From: Deltaproteobacteria bacterium
GTDB lineage: Bacteria > Bdellovibrionota_B > Oligoflexia > Oligoflexales > Bog-1112
Assembly (NCBI GenBank): GCA_020635195.1
Contig: JACKAG010000001.1
Coordinates: 62,001-126,000, forward strand
Reading direction: 5' to 3'
DNA: 64,000 bases
The first letter of the stretch is position 1, and every line of letters starts with the position of its first letter. Made by a program: the position numbers and the translations under genes. Positions 36,653-45,539 of this stretch are shown one piece after another. Below the pieces are notes generated by a model, which worked only from the letters and a program-made list of their open reading frames with translations, had not been told where the DNA came from and did no database searches.

Positions 36653-37008
36653 GTTTCGCCAGAAAATTCATGGTTAGCAAGATATTCTCTGATTGCTTCC
36701 CGGAGGATGCCATCTGCGATTTTTCCAGAATCGATCTTGTAGTTTCCGCTGGAAATCTTGTGTTTGAGATGTTCAATCCGATCTTCCCTCGTTGGTGAGG
36801 TGTCTTGCGCGATCTGATAGGCTTTCTGCTGTTCTTCCTGACGTCTGACAGATTCCGGAGAGATGTTGACCTGATACCCTCCCGCAGGTTTTCTGTCAGA
36901 GACAGATTTCTGAGACTTATTGAGATCTTGTTCCTGATTTCTGTTGCTTCTGACCTCATGCATGGTCGTTTGTGTGATATCGGAGGAATGTTTTGATTTG
37001 ATGTCCAT
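36649..37008 (-). CDS. flgM: Anti-sigma-28 factor FlgM
   Basis: A 119-residue product with the FlgM C-terminal domain RIEHLKHKISSGNYKIDSGK followed by IADGILREAIREYL, which binds the flagellar sigma factor. The N-terminal half is polar and unstructured (Q-, S-, K-rich), as needed for export through the hook. This timing device releases sigma-28 once hooks are built. Two longer overlapping frames in the same region are shadows. It overlaps flgN by 4 bp. Confidence 0.88.
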   Translation of the reverse strand: MDIKSKHSSDITQTTMHEVRSNRNQEQDLNKSQKSVSDRKPAGGYQVNISPESVRRQEEQQKAYQIAQDTSPTREDRIEHLKHKISSGNYKIDSGKIADGILREAIREYLANHEFSGET

Positions 37009-37032
37009 TGTTCAACCTTTACTAATATTTTT

Positions 37033-37431
37033 TTAGCTGTGTTTGACAGCTTTATAGACGGACAAGGCTGCATGATTCCGGACTGCTGCCGGACTCTCTT
37101 CCTGAGGAAGTGCTTCGGAAGAGCGATGAAGCAGTTGCTTGAAAATCATATCAGCCAAACCTGTCTGCCCTGTTTGTGACATAGTTTTAGAGTACTCACT
37201 GTCCAGCATACCCCTGTAAATTTCCTCAGCATTCCCACCGTTAATGAGTCCTGATTTGTGTATACTTTGTCTCATGCTTTTCAGCACCGTCTCCAGAAAA
37301 ATTGCTTCGAACTCATGGGCAACTTGTCGGATCTGATCTTCGCTCTTATGCTTTTCCTGTTTAAGGCTATCATGAACTTTAGCGTTATTGGTGGGAAAAG
37401 TTTGCCCGACCTTCTGAGAGATGACAGTCAC
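37033..37431 (-). CDS. flgJ: FlgJ-type rod-assembly protein, no muramidase domain
   Basis: The family motif is clear: QIRQVAHEFEAIFLETVLKS followed by MRQSIHKSGL and EIYRGMLDSEYSKTMS. This is the rod-capping N-terminal domain of FlgJ. At 132 residues the protein lacks the peptidoglycan hydrolase half of enterobacterial FlgJ, as in many former deltaproteobacteria, so another enzyme must open the wall. It lies between flgI and flgM. Single-domain FlgJ is well attested. Confidence 0.88.
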   Translation of the reverse strand: MTVISQKVGQTFPTNNAKVHDSLKQEKHKSEDQIRQVAHEFEAIFLETVLKSMRQSIHKSGLINGGNAEEIYRGMLDSEYSKTMSQTGQTGLADMIFKQLLHRSSEALPQEESPAAVRNHAALSVYKAVKHS

Positions 37432-37468
37432 GCTTCAGATCTCCTTACAGGAACAGCTTTTTTTCCTG

Positions 37469-38515
37469 TCAGATGGATATGAGCTCACCATGTAAAGCAC
37501 CTGCTGCTTTGATGGCCTGTAGAATACCAATTAAATCCTGAGGGCGTACGCCAAGAGCATTCAGAGACTGAATGAGATCTCCGACAGTGACTCCTCCTAC
37601 CGGAACCACATGATGTTCTTCTGCGCTACGTAATCCTGGTTTATTGATTTTCAAAGACAGATTTCCGTGGGAAATCGTAACGGCTCCGATCCGGACTCCG
37701 TGTCCCATGACGACGGTTCCGGTACGCTCGTTTAAAACCACCACAGCACGTTGATCAACCTGCACTTTTAAGTTTTCAAGCTCAGACAGAAAACTCACAA
37801 TCTGATTGTGGAAGGGTGGGGGAATTTTGACTTCAATACTACCCGGATCAGTGGAATGGGCATAGAAACCTCTGAAATGTTTGTTGATTGCTTCTGTCAC
37901 ATGGATATTGGTAGTGTTGTCCTGGTTTTTAAGGCTCAGGCTTATTTTGTGGCCAGGGGCAATCTCGGGGCGAAACTCTTTTTCAACGGTTGCTCCTCCT
38001 GGGAGGCGGGCCACTGTCAGAACCTGAGGGCCTGTACCATCGGCAGGGCTTGTGATGACCGGACCCTGTGCGACAGCATAGACTTCACCGTCTCCTCCAC
38101 GAAGTGGTGTGAGTAGCAGAGTCCCACCTGCCAGGCTGCTTGCATCACCATTTGCAGACAGGCGGATATCGATTCGGTCTCCCCCCTGGGCAAAGGGAGG
38201 AAGTTCAGCTGTTGCTATTACGGAAGCAAAGTTTCCGGTGACCAGCTGATCTGCTGTGACCATAAGTCCCATCCGGTTCATCATCTGTGCGACAGCCTGT
38301 CGTGTTGTCCGGGATGCCTGACTATCACCTGTTTTTGAAAGACCAAAAACGATACCGTAGCCGCTGAGCTGATTTGACCGGATGCCTCTGATATTGACAA
38401 GTTCTTTCAGTCTGGCTTCTCTGGCTTCTGTTCTTTCATGCTGTGATATCAGCAGCAGAGCCATAAGTCCCCACAGGAGATGCCGAGCGGACACGAAAAA
38501 TCTATGCTCCGTCAC
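37469..38515 (-). CDS. flgI: Flagellar P-ring protein FlgI
   Basis: A GTG start at 38515 is chosen because GAGGAG lies 7 nt upstream; an ATG at 38548 would overlap flgH by 47 bp. The signal sequence is FVSARHLLWGLMALLLISQH. The mature protein shows LKELVNIRGIRSNQLSGYGI, the FlgI landmark, GSGD-type features in LVTGNFASVIATAELPPFAQ and VVLNERTGTVVMGHGVRIGA near the end. About 348 residues, normal. It forms the P ring in the peptidoglycan around the rod. It overlaps the flgH stop by 14 bp. Confidence 0.93.
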   Translation of the reverse strand: MTEHRFFVSARHLLWGLMALLLISQHERTEAREARLKELVNIRGIRSNQLSGYGIVFGLSKTGDSQASRTTRQAVAQMMNRMGLMVTADQLVTGNFASVIATAELPPFAQGGDRIDIRLSANGDASSLAGGTLLLTPLRGGDGEVYAVAQGPVITSPADGTGPQVLTVARLPGGATVEKEFRPEIAPGHKISLSLKNQDNTTNIHVTEAINKHFRGFYAHSTDPGSIEVKIPPPFHNQIVSFLSELENLKVQVDQRAVVVLNERTGTVVMGHGVRIGAVTISHGNLSLKINKPGLRSAEEHHVVPVGGVTVGDLIQSLNALGVRPQDLIGILQAIKAAGALHGELISI

Positions 38516-39572
38516 TGGGTTTCTCCTCTGGTCTGCTGAGTTCTTCAATCTGCGTCTGTTGATCTTTGATCTGTTTATTCTGGTCTTTGATGGTACTTTT
38601 TTGTTCTTCGATCAGACTATTCTGAGCCTCCTGATCTTTTTTTATTTTTTCCATCGCAATCCGGTCTTCTTCCCGTTTTTTTATCCAGCTATCCCGTTCC
38701 TGTGTCCATTGCCTTCGCTCTGATCCCATCGATTTTAATCGATTTTTTATCTGCTGATTCATATCCATCAGATCTCTGCGTTTAGATTCAAGATCCGCAG
38801 CTATTTTTGATTTGGCTTCGTCAAATCCGCTGATTCTCAGGGTGTACTCATCCTGCCATCCTGTCGCTTTTTTCTGAAGCGTTTCATCTTTATAGTGCTC
38901 TGTCAGGATGATGTCGGTCAGGTCCTGAGTCGTTAGTTCTGATGATGGGTTCAGATTGCGATAAGGAAGTCGGGCCTGAACTTCCTGAGTTCTGGCATCT
39001 TCACTGCCTATGGATTCCCGCTGCCAGGATAAGAGAAGGTCTCCGTTTTCGTACTGGTGTACGACTCTCATTTTCAGCATATCCAGAATGGCTTCCGCAT
39101 CATAACTGGCAGGCTCAAGATGTGGCAGAGAGCGAATAAGCTTGTCTTCTTCCAGTTCTTTTCCGGGCTCTGAAGCTTTATCCGGGTTGTCAGAGGATGA
39201 AGCGCTGTCAGTATTTTTTTGATTATCCTCTCCGCGCTTTACAGGTAACTGGTTATGATTGACAATTTTTATATTCAGATAGCTTCCCAGGGAAGGTCTG
39301 TTGTACGTGGAAAAAAAATCCTGGCGGACATCGTCGGGTCTGAACAGGCTGCCGTTTGTGTTGACCTTATCTTTATGAATGATTTTTATTTCAGGTTTGC
39401 GGATAAAAAGTTCCGGAGCTTCTTTTTTCTTATTAATTTCTGGTCGTCCTCTGCGTATATAGCGGGGCTCGTCATTTCGTTCGAATTCACTGAGATTACG
39501 ATTAGATATTGGGTTTACTCCCGATCGGCATGAGATAAAGATACAGGCTAACACTGTATATCTTATCTTCAT
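38502..39572 (-). CDS. flgH: Flagellar L-ring lipoprotein FlgH with long coiled-coil C-terminal extension
   Basis: The start MKIRYTVLACIFISC is a lipoprotein signal peptide. GSLFRPDDVRQDFFSTYNRP, YLNIKIVNHNQ, VVHQYENGDLLLSWQRES and ARLPYRNLNPSSELTTQDLT follow the order of FlgH landmarks. The protein is 356 residues, well above the usual 220-240. Two additions explain this: an N-terminal basic linker with IRRGRPEINKKKEAPEL and, from about residue 255, a highly charged heptad region (ADLESKRRDLMDMNQQIKNR; DQNKQIKDQQTQIEELSR). The extra part may form a ring-associated structure in the outer membrane or periplasm. The identity rests partly on synteny between flgA and flgI. Confidence 0.8.
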   Translation of the reverse strand: MKIRYTVLACIFISCRSGVNPISNRNLSEFERNDEPRYIRRGRPEINKKKEAPELFIRKPEIKIIHKDKVNTNGSLFRPDDVRQDFFSTYNRPSLGSYLNIKIVNHNQLPVKRGEDNQKNTDSASSSDNPDKASEPGKELEEDKLIRSLPHLEPASYDAEAILDMLKMRVVHQYENGDLLLSWQRESIGSEDARTQEVQARLPYRNLNPSSELTTQDLTDIILTEHYKDETLQKKATGWQDEYTLRISGFDEAKSKIAADLESKRRDLMDMNQQIKNRLKSMGSERRQWTQERDSWIKKREEDRIAMEKIKKDQEAQNSLIEEQKSTIKDQNKQIKDQQTQIEELSRPEEKPSDGA

Positions 39573-40684
39573 AGAGCCTCTTTTGTTGTCATGGTTAATG
39601 TATGATCTTTCTCAATTTTAGCGTAAAAATTCTTCTTTGTTGGTGGGCAAATCACGCGGATGGTGTCACCGGGGCTTCCGGGCTCTTGCGCCCGAACTCT
39701 CATAGTGATCTCGATCCCAGAGTTTTTGATGGACATGTTAAGCATCTGACCTCTGCGTACTGTAATGTATCTGGTGAGGTGATATTTCCGAAGGGCTTCC
39801 CCTTCATGTAGAACTTTTTTTGTCATATAACTAAGGGGGGCGGGAAGATCTGTGATCAGAGAGTGCCCGGGATTTGTCTCAGCGACCCACGCTTCTGTAA
39901 AATCTTCTTCTGAAATGACAGAGGATTGTGAAATATCTTTGTTTGCGATAAATGCTTTGTATTTGATCCGGAAGCGGACTGATGCTGATCCTGTCGTTTC
40001 TTCCTGAAAATTCTTATCTGAAAAAATTTTAAATGTAAGTTTGGTTAAATGAGAGAAAAGACGTGCTGCATATTTTTCATTAAATTCAGAATGCTCTTCG
40101 AGCTCATGAAACACTATCTTTTTTTTACCTGGTCTGACCAGAGTTTTTTTGTGAATATTTATTTTTTCGATAATAATTCTGAGTGATTTAAATTTTTTCT
40201 GGATCAGATCGATATTTTGTATCAGTTGCTCTCTGAGTTCTTCTGATGATATTTCTCTTGATGTAGCTGTGACCTGAATGTCATCAGATCCGGAAATATC
40301 TGCGATAAGATCTGGCCATTGTTCTTTTATTTTTCGAGAGAGAAGATCAGAAGATAAAAGAAGAGACTGCCCTGCTTTGGGGGCTTCTGATATGCTTATA
40401 TCCGTTAGATTCTTACATGATTCATTGAGACAGTCGGTCAGATCAGACAGCATCAGAATGTCAGCATCTGTGGAAACCGCATGTTTCATCTTAAGACGGA
40501 TCAGATGATCAGAGGCTGGTATCTGTTGACTCATATCTTTTAGTTTTTCCGCCCACTCCCAATGAGGAGCTTGTTGGTCCTCCTGCACGTTTGCAGATGA
40601 GGCATGGCTTGTTGTCGCAGCCAGTAAAAAAAACGGCCATGAAAAAACAATCAGATTGAGGCTAAGGCGAGAGACAATCATCAT
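39569..40684 (-). CDS. flgA: Flagellar P-ring chaperone FlgA, long form
   Basis: The signal peptide LIVFSWPFFLLAATTSHASS is followed by a long N-terminal domain. The C-terminal SAF-type module is present: FIANKDISQSSVISEEDFTE, LRKYHLTRYITVRRGQMLNM and a last GDTIRVICPPTKKNFYAKI strand. 371 residues is longer than the 220-residue enterobacterial FlgA; long forms occur. It assists assembly of FlgI in the periplasm. It overlaps flgH by 4 bp (ATGA) and follows flgG by 12 bp. Confidence 0.85.
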   Translation of the reverse strand: MMIVSRLSLNLIVFSWPFFLLAATTSHASSANVQEDQQAPHWEWAEKLKDMSQQIPASDHLIRLKMKHAVSTDADILMLSDLTDCLNESCKNLTDISISEAPKAGQSLLLSSDLLSRKIKEQWPDLIADISGSDDIQVTATSREISSEELREQLIQNIDLIQKKFKSLRIIIEKINIHKKTLVRPGKKKIVFHELEEHSEFNEKYAARLFSHLTKLTFKIFSDKNFQEETTGSASVRFRIKYKAFIANKDISQSSVISEEDFTEAWVAETNPGHSLITDLPAPLSYMTKKVLHEGEALRKYHLTRYITVRRGQMLNMSIKNSGIEITMRVRAQEPGSPGDTIRVICPPTKKNFYAKIEKDHTLTMTTKEAL

Positions 40685-40696
40685 GGTAAAACTCTG

Positions 40697-41476
40697 TTAT
40701 CTGATGCTGGTCGTTGTTTGTAGCATCTGATCACCTGTCTGAATAACTTTTGAATTAATTTCATAGGCTCTTTGGCCCGTTATCATATTGACCATTTCTT
40801 CTACTATATTGACGTTAGAACTTTCCAGCTGTTGGTGTCCTATACGTCCAAATCCATTTTGATTAGGGACTCCGGTCACGGTATCTCCACTGGATCGTGA
40901 TGGAGTAAAGTAGTTTCCGCCTTCTGAAACAAGGCCTGTTGGATTGATAAAATCAGCCAGAAGAATCTGACCGATTTCCTGAGTTTCACGATCAATTTTG
41001 ACCGTAACGGTTCCGTCATATCCAATATGAAGGTTCTGTGCTCCCTGCGGAATGACGATTTCAGGAATCAGGGGATAGCCGTCAGCAGAAACAATCCGTC
41101 CTGAGTTGTCACGGCTAAAATGTCCGTCTCTTGTATACACGATCTGTCCATCATCACGCTGAACTCTGAAAAACCCATCTCCTTCAATCATCATATCAAG
41201 ATCATTGCCTGTCATCTGAATGGCGCCTTCTGTGAACATTTTGTCTACAGATGATAACTTGGTTCCGGTACCGATCTGAATTCCACTTGGAACAACGGTT
41301 CCGGTTGTAGAACTTTGTCCGGGAGCTTTTAGTGTCTGATAGAGAAGATCATGAAAATTAGCACGAGATCGTTTAAATGCTGTCGTATTGACGTTTGCCA
41401 GGTTGTTGGCAATCGTATCAATATTCATTTGCTGTGCTTCCATACCTGTCGCAGCAGTCAGTAAGGATCGTATCAT
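40697..41476 (-). CDS. flgG: Distal rod protein FlgG
   Basis: MIRSLLTAATGMEAQQMNID and NNLANVNTTAFKRSRANFHD open the protein, with VPSGIQIGTGTKLSSVDKMF, FFRVQRDDGQIVYTRDGHF and a C-terminal NVNIVEEMVNMITGQRAYEI. These are textbook FlgG features; 259 residues matches the family. It builds the distal rod that passes through the P and L rings. Translation starts 26 bp after flgF. Confidence 0.96.
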   Translation of the reverse strand: MIRSLLTAATGMEAQQMNIDTIANNLANVNTTAFKRSRANFHDLLYQTLKAPGQSSTTGTVVPSGIQIGTGTKLSSVDKMFTEGAIQMTGNDLDMMIEGDGFFRVQRDDGQIVYTRDGHFSRDNSGRIVSADGYPLIPEIVIPQGAQNLHIGYDGTVTVKIDRETQEIGQILLADFINPTGLVSEGGNYFTPSRSSGDTVTGVPNQNGFGRIGHQQLESSNVNIVEEMVNMITGQRAYEINSKVIQTGDQMLQTTTSIR

Positions 41477-41502
41477 AATTTATTCCTCCATATGGACCTG
41501 GA

Positions 41503-42291
41503 TTATGCGCGCACTTCACCAAGGGTATTGTTAGATTTTTCCATCATATTGTCATAGTGTTTAACAGCCTGTTGATATGCTTCAAAAGATCTGTGAGCCA
41601 GAATCATGTTAGTCAGATTTTTAATTGCATTAACATTCGAACTTTCCAGATAGCCTTGCCGGATCACAGGATTTTTAAGAAGTTCCCGCCCATCATCCGG
41701 ACCATCGTAAAAGAAATGATTCAGGCCTGTTTTTTCAAGCTGTTCCGGATTGCGGAAGCTGAAAATCTGGATTTTATCCATGTACTGTCCATCCTGCCAG
41801 ATCTCTCCGGAAGGATTAATGCTGATATCTTTTCCATGGAGAAAAATGTTGCCTTTTTCTCCTATGAGTGGAAAGCCATTTTTATCAACTAAAGCACCGT
41901 CCTGGTTGAGTGTCAAAGTTCCTGCACGTCCGTAGCGCATCCCATCTTGTGTATGAAATGCAAAGAATCCTTTGCCTTCAATCATGAGGTCCAGAGGGTT
42001 TTTTGTCTCAACAGGAGAGCCTTGTGTAAAATCACGGTGAATACCAGAAACACCGACATAATTGACTTCATTTCCATGGAACGGAAGCAGTTCTTCAAAC
42101 GGAATTTTGTAGTTCGCAGGTGGCAGAGGGTCTTTATAATTACGATACGGCTCTGGTTCGAGCAGCTTGAAAGTGACGGCTTCACCTTTGAATCCGATCG
42201 TATTGACGTTTGCCAGGTTGTTAGCAATAATCTCAAGGGTTTTTTCCTGAGCAATTGCTCCGGATAAGGGTGTATAAATACTTTTAAGCAT
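41503..42291 (-). CDS. flgF: Proximal rod protein FlgF
   Basis: ATG 42291 is preceded by GAGGGGG, and MLKSIYTPLSGAIAQEKTLE is the standard N terminus, so the ATG at 42318 is not used. NNLANVNTIGFKGEAVTFKL, FFAFHTQDGMRYGRAGTLTL and the C-terminal SSNVNAIKNLTNMILAHRSF place it in the rod/hook family. It is 262 residues. Order before flgG supports FlgF rather than a second FlgG. It forms part of the proximal rod. A gap of about 230 bp separates it from the flagellin gene upstream. Confidence 0.85.
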   Translation of the reverse strand: MLKSIYTPLSGAIAQEKTLEIIANNLANVNTIGFKGEAVTFKLLEPEPYRNYKDPLPPANYKIPFEELLPFHGNEVNYVGVSGIHRDFTQGSPVETKNPLDLMIEGKGFFAFHTQDGMRYGRAGTLTLNQDGALVDKNGFPLIGEKGNIFLHGKDISINPSGEIWQDGQYMDKIQIFSFRNPEQLEKTGLNHFFYDGPDDGRELLKNPVIRQGYLESSNVNAIKNLTNMILAHRSFEAYQQAVKHYDNMMEKSNNTLGEVRA

Positions 42292-42523
42292 GTCAGATAC
42301 CCCCTCAGGAAAAAACATGTCAGAAAATCATCTGACCAGAAGTTGGGTTCTGTGATCTTTTGGAGCAAAGAACGGGCCAGAACAAAAAGCAAGAACTGGA
42401 CATTTTTACCTGCTTTTGAGCTGCAACAGAGTATAAATTGCCTGTTTATCGTCGTTTTGCGGTCCGTTGTCTGTCCGGATTCTGACTGTGATCAAAAAAT
42501 TGACGGGGAATATGTATTTTTGT

Positions 42524-43456
42524 TTAATTTCCCTGAAGGAGCTGAAGGGCAATTTTGGGAAGTTGATTGGCCTGGGACAGGATTGAGGAACCAGCCTGTT
42601 GCAGTATGCTTCCTTGTGTATATTCAGCTGTTTCATTGGCAAAATCAGCGTCAGCGATTCTTGATCTTGCGGCTGACAGATTTTCCATCCGGATTCCCAG
42701 GTTCCGATCTGCTGATTCCAGGCGGTTTTGATAAGCTCCCAGGATCGCTCTGTAAGAGGCGACTTTGTTGACAGCTTCATCCAGGATTCGCATCGATTGC
42801 TGTGCAGAAGGCTTGTTGTCGACTCTTGTTCCTTCTTCATCCGATGGTCGTCCGAGCTTTAAAGACCCTTCTCCTTCGACCATAGCATTGATCTTCCGGA
42901 AATCGAGTCTGATAATATTGACAGGATTGTCTTTGCTCAGACTGTCGGTCTCAGGGTGATAGTCCTTGTCTACCTGTATCTCAAACGGTGGAGCCTGGTG
43001 CTGTGCCTTAATGGGCTCAGGAAGATCTTCTGCTGATCCGGTCAGAAGCCTTGTTCCGTTAAATTCTGTTGAAAGTGAAATCCGGTCAACTTCGTCTTTG
43101 AGCTGCATAAATTCAAGATTCAGATATTGCCGCTCTCTGTTGCTGATGGTATCAGATGCGGCCTGTACAGCGAGTTCTTTCAGGCGGACCATAATATTAC
43201 CGACTTCGTTCAGACCTCCTTCAGCAACCTGGATCAGTGAGATGCCGTCATTCGTGTTGCGTCGGGATTGTGCCAGTGAACGCAGATCAGAACGGATAAT
43301 TTCCGAAATGGCAAGGCCAGCAGCATCATCGGCTGCTTTATTGATTCTCCGCCCTGATCCGAGTCTTTCCATATGCTTCTGGACGCGGGACGAAGAGTCA
43401 GAAAAATGTCGCTGAGCAATCAGAGACATGACGTTGGTCCGGATCCGGAGTGTCAT
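42524..43456 (-). CDS. fliC: Flagellin
   Basis: A 310-residue flagellin: the D0/D1 N terminus LRIRTNVMSLIAQRHFSDSS, LGSGRRINKAADDAAGLAIS, the Toll-like-receptor-type region QVAEGGLNEVGNIMVRLKEL and FNGTRLLTG, then C-terminal NLSAARSRIADADFANETAE and ILSQANQLPKIALQLL. The variable D2/D3 part is short (about residues 150-215), so the filament surface is simple. It is the only flagellin gene in the window and lies first in the rod-ring operon, which is unusual. No clear sigma-28 promoter fits in the 21-bp gap to the upstream reductase gene. Confidence 0.95.
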   Translation of the reverse strand: MTLRIRTNVMSLIAQRHFSDSSSRVQKHMERLGSGRRINKAADDAAGLAISEIIRSDLRSLAQSRRNTNDGISLIQVAEGGLNEVGNIMVRLKELAVQAASDTISNRERQYLNLEFMQLKDEVDRISLSTEFNGTRLLTGSAEDLPEPIKAQHQAPPFEIQVDKDYHPETDSLSKDNPVNIIRLDFRKINAMVEGEGSLKLGRPSDEEGTRVDNKPSAQQSMRILDEAVNKVASYRAILGAYQNRLESADRNLGIRMENLSAARSRIADADFANETAEYTQGSILQQAGSSILSQANQLPKIALQLLQGN

Positions 43457-43477
43457 GAAAAGCCTTTGTCTGAGGGA

Positions 43478-44116
43478 TCAACCTTCTATCTGATAACTTA
43501 AGAATACATGATTGTTTACGCTTGAGGAATAGGTAAGCCGGAGTCTGGCAGGGGTCGGAAGCTCTGGTGTGACCAGTCTCAGGCCTTCATGGCGGGCAAT
43601 AATCACAGGAGCCAGCGTAAGATGGAGCTGGCTGACAAGACCCTGTTCGTAGAACAGGCGGTTGGTGACTCCTCCACCAAACAAAACGACGTTCTGATAT
43701 TTTTGCTGCTTACAGTAATTATAGAGAAATGAGGCAGGGTGTCCGCTGTAAATCAGGTTTCTGACCGTCTGGTCAGGCCAGCTGCTGTGATGGATAGGCT
43801 CCGGAGATACCAGTGTCCGTCTGACAGAATGCTGCGTCCAGAACGGAAGCGTTGCATCCAGCCCATTACGGGTCAGAATCAACCACTCGGGAAACTGCTT
43901 TTGTGTATTTTTGACGGCCCATATTTTACCTGCGGCCCGCATTGTTTCTGCTCCGACAATAACAGCGTCAGCAGCAGACAGATGCGAGCGAACCCATGCC
44001 CGGTCCTCTTCCGATCCAAATCCATAGGCTTCACGATCCTGCTCATTTTCACCCTGATATGCAGCAATCAGCCCGTCAAGGCTGGATGCCATCACATTCG
44101 ACAGAATCACGGACAC
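43478..44116 (-). CDS. RibD C-terminal-domain (DHFR-like) reductase
   Basis: Free-standing RibD_C domain, 212 residues: VILSNVMASSLDGLIAAYQG, AADAVIVGAETMRAAGKIW (NADPH-binding), NVVLFGGGVTNRLFYEQGLV and LHLTLAPVIIA. The fold is that of dihydrofolate reductase and of the reductase half of RibD (5-amino-6-ribosylaminouracil reduction). Stand-alone members have varied or unknown substrates. It lies between carD and flagellin with gaps of 17 and 21 bp, so it is probably co-transcribed with both. Confidence 0.8.
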   Translation of the reverse strand: MSVILSNVMASSLDGLIAAYQGENEQDREAYGFGSEEDRAWVRSHLSAADAVIVGAETMRAAGKIWAVKNTQKQFPEWLILTRNGLDATLPFWTQHSVRRTLVSPEPIHHSSWPDQTVRNLIYSGHPASFLYNYCKQQKYQNVVLFGGGVTNRLFYEQGLVSQLHLTLAPVIIARHEGLRLVTPELPTPARLRLTYSSSVNNHVFLSYQIEG

Positions 44117-44133
44117 CTCCCTGTATGGATGTG

Positions 44134-44631
44134 TTAGCTGTCGGCTTCTGTGGTCGTCATGATGGACTGGAGATGGGCTGTCACCTGTTTCTCAGTCTGG
44201 TTTCTGGCGGCGCTGATTTCAGAAACAACCATATTCCTCGATTTTTCCAGCATTTGTTTTTCGCCGTAGGAGAGGTCTTTTGTCGTTTGCAGGTTCCAGA
44301 GGTCCCGGAAAACCTCAGCGATTTCAGAGACAGAGCCTGTTTTGAGTTTGTCGTGGAACTCTCTGTAACGCTTGTTCCAGGTTTTCTGAGTGGACCTGAT
44401 CGGGTTACTCATGAGAGAAAATACCTCTTCAATCTCCTGATCGCTGCTCAGAACCCTCATGCCAGCCCTCCCTGAGGCGGAAACCGGAACCATGACGGTT
44501 GCGCCTGAAGAAAGGATGTTCAGAACGTAGCAGTCCATCTTATGTCCGCCGACTTCCCGGGCTTCAACGCCTGTGATTTCAGCAACACCGTGAGCGGGGT
44601 AAACAGCTTTATCACCTATTTTAAAACGCAT
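44134..44631 (-). CDS. CarD-family transcription factor
   Basis: ATG 44631 has GAGGTG upstream and is chosen over 44643. FKIGDKAVYPAHGVAEITGV is the RNA-polymerase-interacting domain (RID) motif; the remaining part is helical with the DNA-binding element SNPIRSTQKTWNKRYREFHD and AEVFRDLWNLQTTKDLSYGE. It is 165 residues, the standard CarD size. CarD stabilises open complexes at promoters and influences rRNA and stress genes. As first gene of a transcript that runs into flagellar genes, it may also reflect shared regulation, which is inference. Confidence 0.92.
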   Translation of the reverse strand: MRFKIGDKAVYPAHGVAEITGVEAREVGGHKMDCYVLNILSSGATVMVPVSASGRAGMRVLSSDQEIEEVFSLMSNPIRSTQKTWNKRYREFHDKLKTGSVSEIAEVFRDLWNLQTTKDLSYGEKQMLEKSRNMVVSEISAARNQTEKQVTAHLQSIMTTTEADS

Positions 44632-45219
44632 GGAACACCTCAAACTGTCAGCTGCTTTGAAATTCTTTATATAATCCGGGTGAAAAACATCAGCAGCTTC
44701 AACAGGAAGGGAAGGCAGGCTATGCTGTGACAGATTTTTCAGACAGACAGCTGAATAAACATGTCAACTTTCCTGTTGTTTTTTAGTGCAGGCCCAGAGT
44801 ACTTCTTACATACATGGCCGTTCCGGATAATGCGGCTGGACAGGCCCAGATCCTTCCTGAAAGGATAAGGGATTTTGTAGCTATTGTCAACAAAATTAGT
44901 CCAAAGTGATGTATCTTCGATTGCTTAGATCTACAGGATGGCTGCGAATTAGGGTAGGGTGGGCTGAACTGTTGTGTATAATTTTACTTGAAGATTTGGT
45001 TTTTTCCCGGTATTCTGTTTGGCCGTACCTTTGTTTATCTACTTCAGATCATGACTGGTTCGGGTGCCTGAAATAGCGCGTTGATGCAGAGATCAGAAGT
45101 GATTTGGGGATTAGGCACATATCTATGGACAGGAACGTGTATAATACACGGTTATAATTGTATATTCGTTCAGAGGGGTTTGCCTGGTGCTCCGCTGATC
45201 AGAACAGGAGTTCAGAAAA
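44632..45219. promoter_or_regulatory. Divergent promoter region between carD and rpsO
   Basis: About 590 bp without a gene. For rpsO, TATAAT at 45140-45145 is a good -10 box at about 75 bp from the start codon; I see no strong -35. A second TATAAT-like string (GTTATAATTG) follows about 10 bp later. AT-rich stretches lie around 44880-45010. No tRNA or repeat is seen. Confidence 0.45.
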
Positions 45220-45489
45220 ATGGCTTTAACAATAGCCGACAAAGCAGAAGTGATTAAAAAGTTTCAGTTACACGAAAAAGACACGGCATCACCTCAGGTT
45301 CAGGTTGCGCTGCTGACCGCAAGATTGAATTATCTGAATGAGCACTTCCGGGATAATAAAAAGGATCATCATTCTCGTCGGGGTCTTATGAAGATGGTTG
45401 GACAACGTCGCCGACTTCTGGATTATCTGCACAAGAGCGATGTTGCTGCATATAAGACACTCATTTCTGAACTAGGTCTTCGTCGATAA
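45220..45489 (+). CDS. rpsO: 30S ribosomal protein uS15
   Basis: 89 residues with the uS15 sequence: KFQLHEKDTASPQVQVALLT, LNYLNEHFRDNKKDHHSRRG, LMKMVGQRRRLLDYLHKSD. It binds the central domain of 16S rRNA and nucleates platform assembly. As in E. coli it precedes pnp (148-bp gap), with a strong hairpin between. Autoregulation is likely by analogy, not shown. Confidence 0.98.
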   Translation: MALTIADKAEVIKKFQLHEKDTASPQVQVALLTARLNYLNEHFRDNKKDHHSRRGLMKMVGQRRRLLDYLHKSDVAAYKTLISELGLRR

Positions 45490-45539
45490 TTAGTCAGCAT
45501 CTGTTGTTTTTTCAGATATCAGATCCTGCTCGTGTACCC

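Noticed and set aside
36627..37073. A 148-codon minus-strand frame overlapping flgM
   Set aside because: The flgM frame at 36649-37008 shows the sigma-28-binding domain; the longer frame has no recognisable sequence.
42343..43415. Plus-strand frames of 142-149 codons across the flagellin gene and the gap before flgF
   Set aside because: Antisense to flagellin D0/D1 regions; no ribosome-binding site or homologous motif.
44644..45219. Possible tRNA or small RNA in the carD-rpsO gap
   Set aside because: No cloverleaf arms, T-loop GTTCRANNC or CCA end found; only promoter-like strings.
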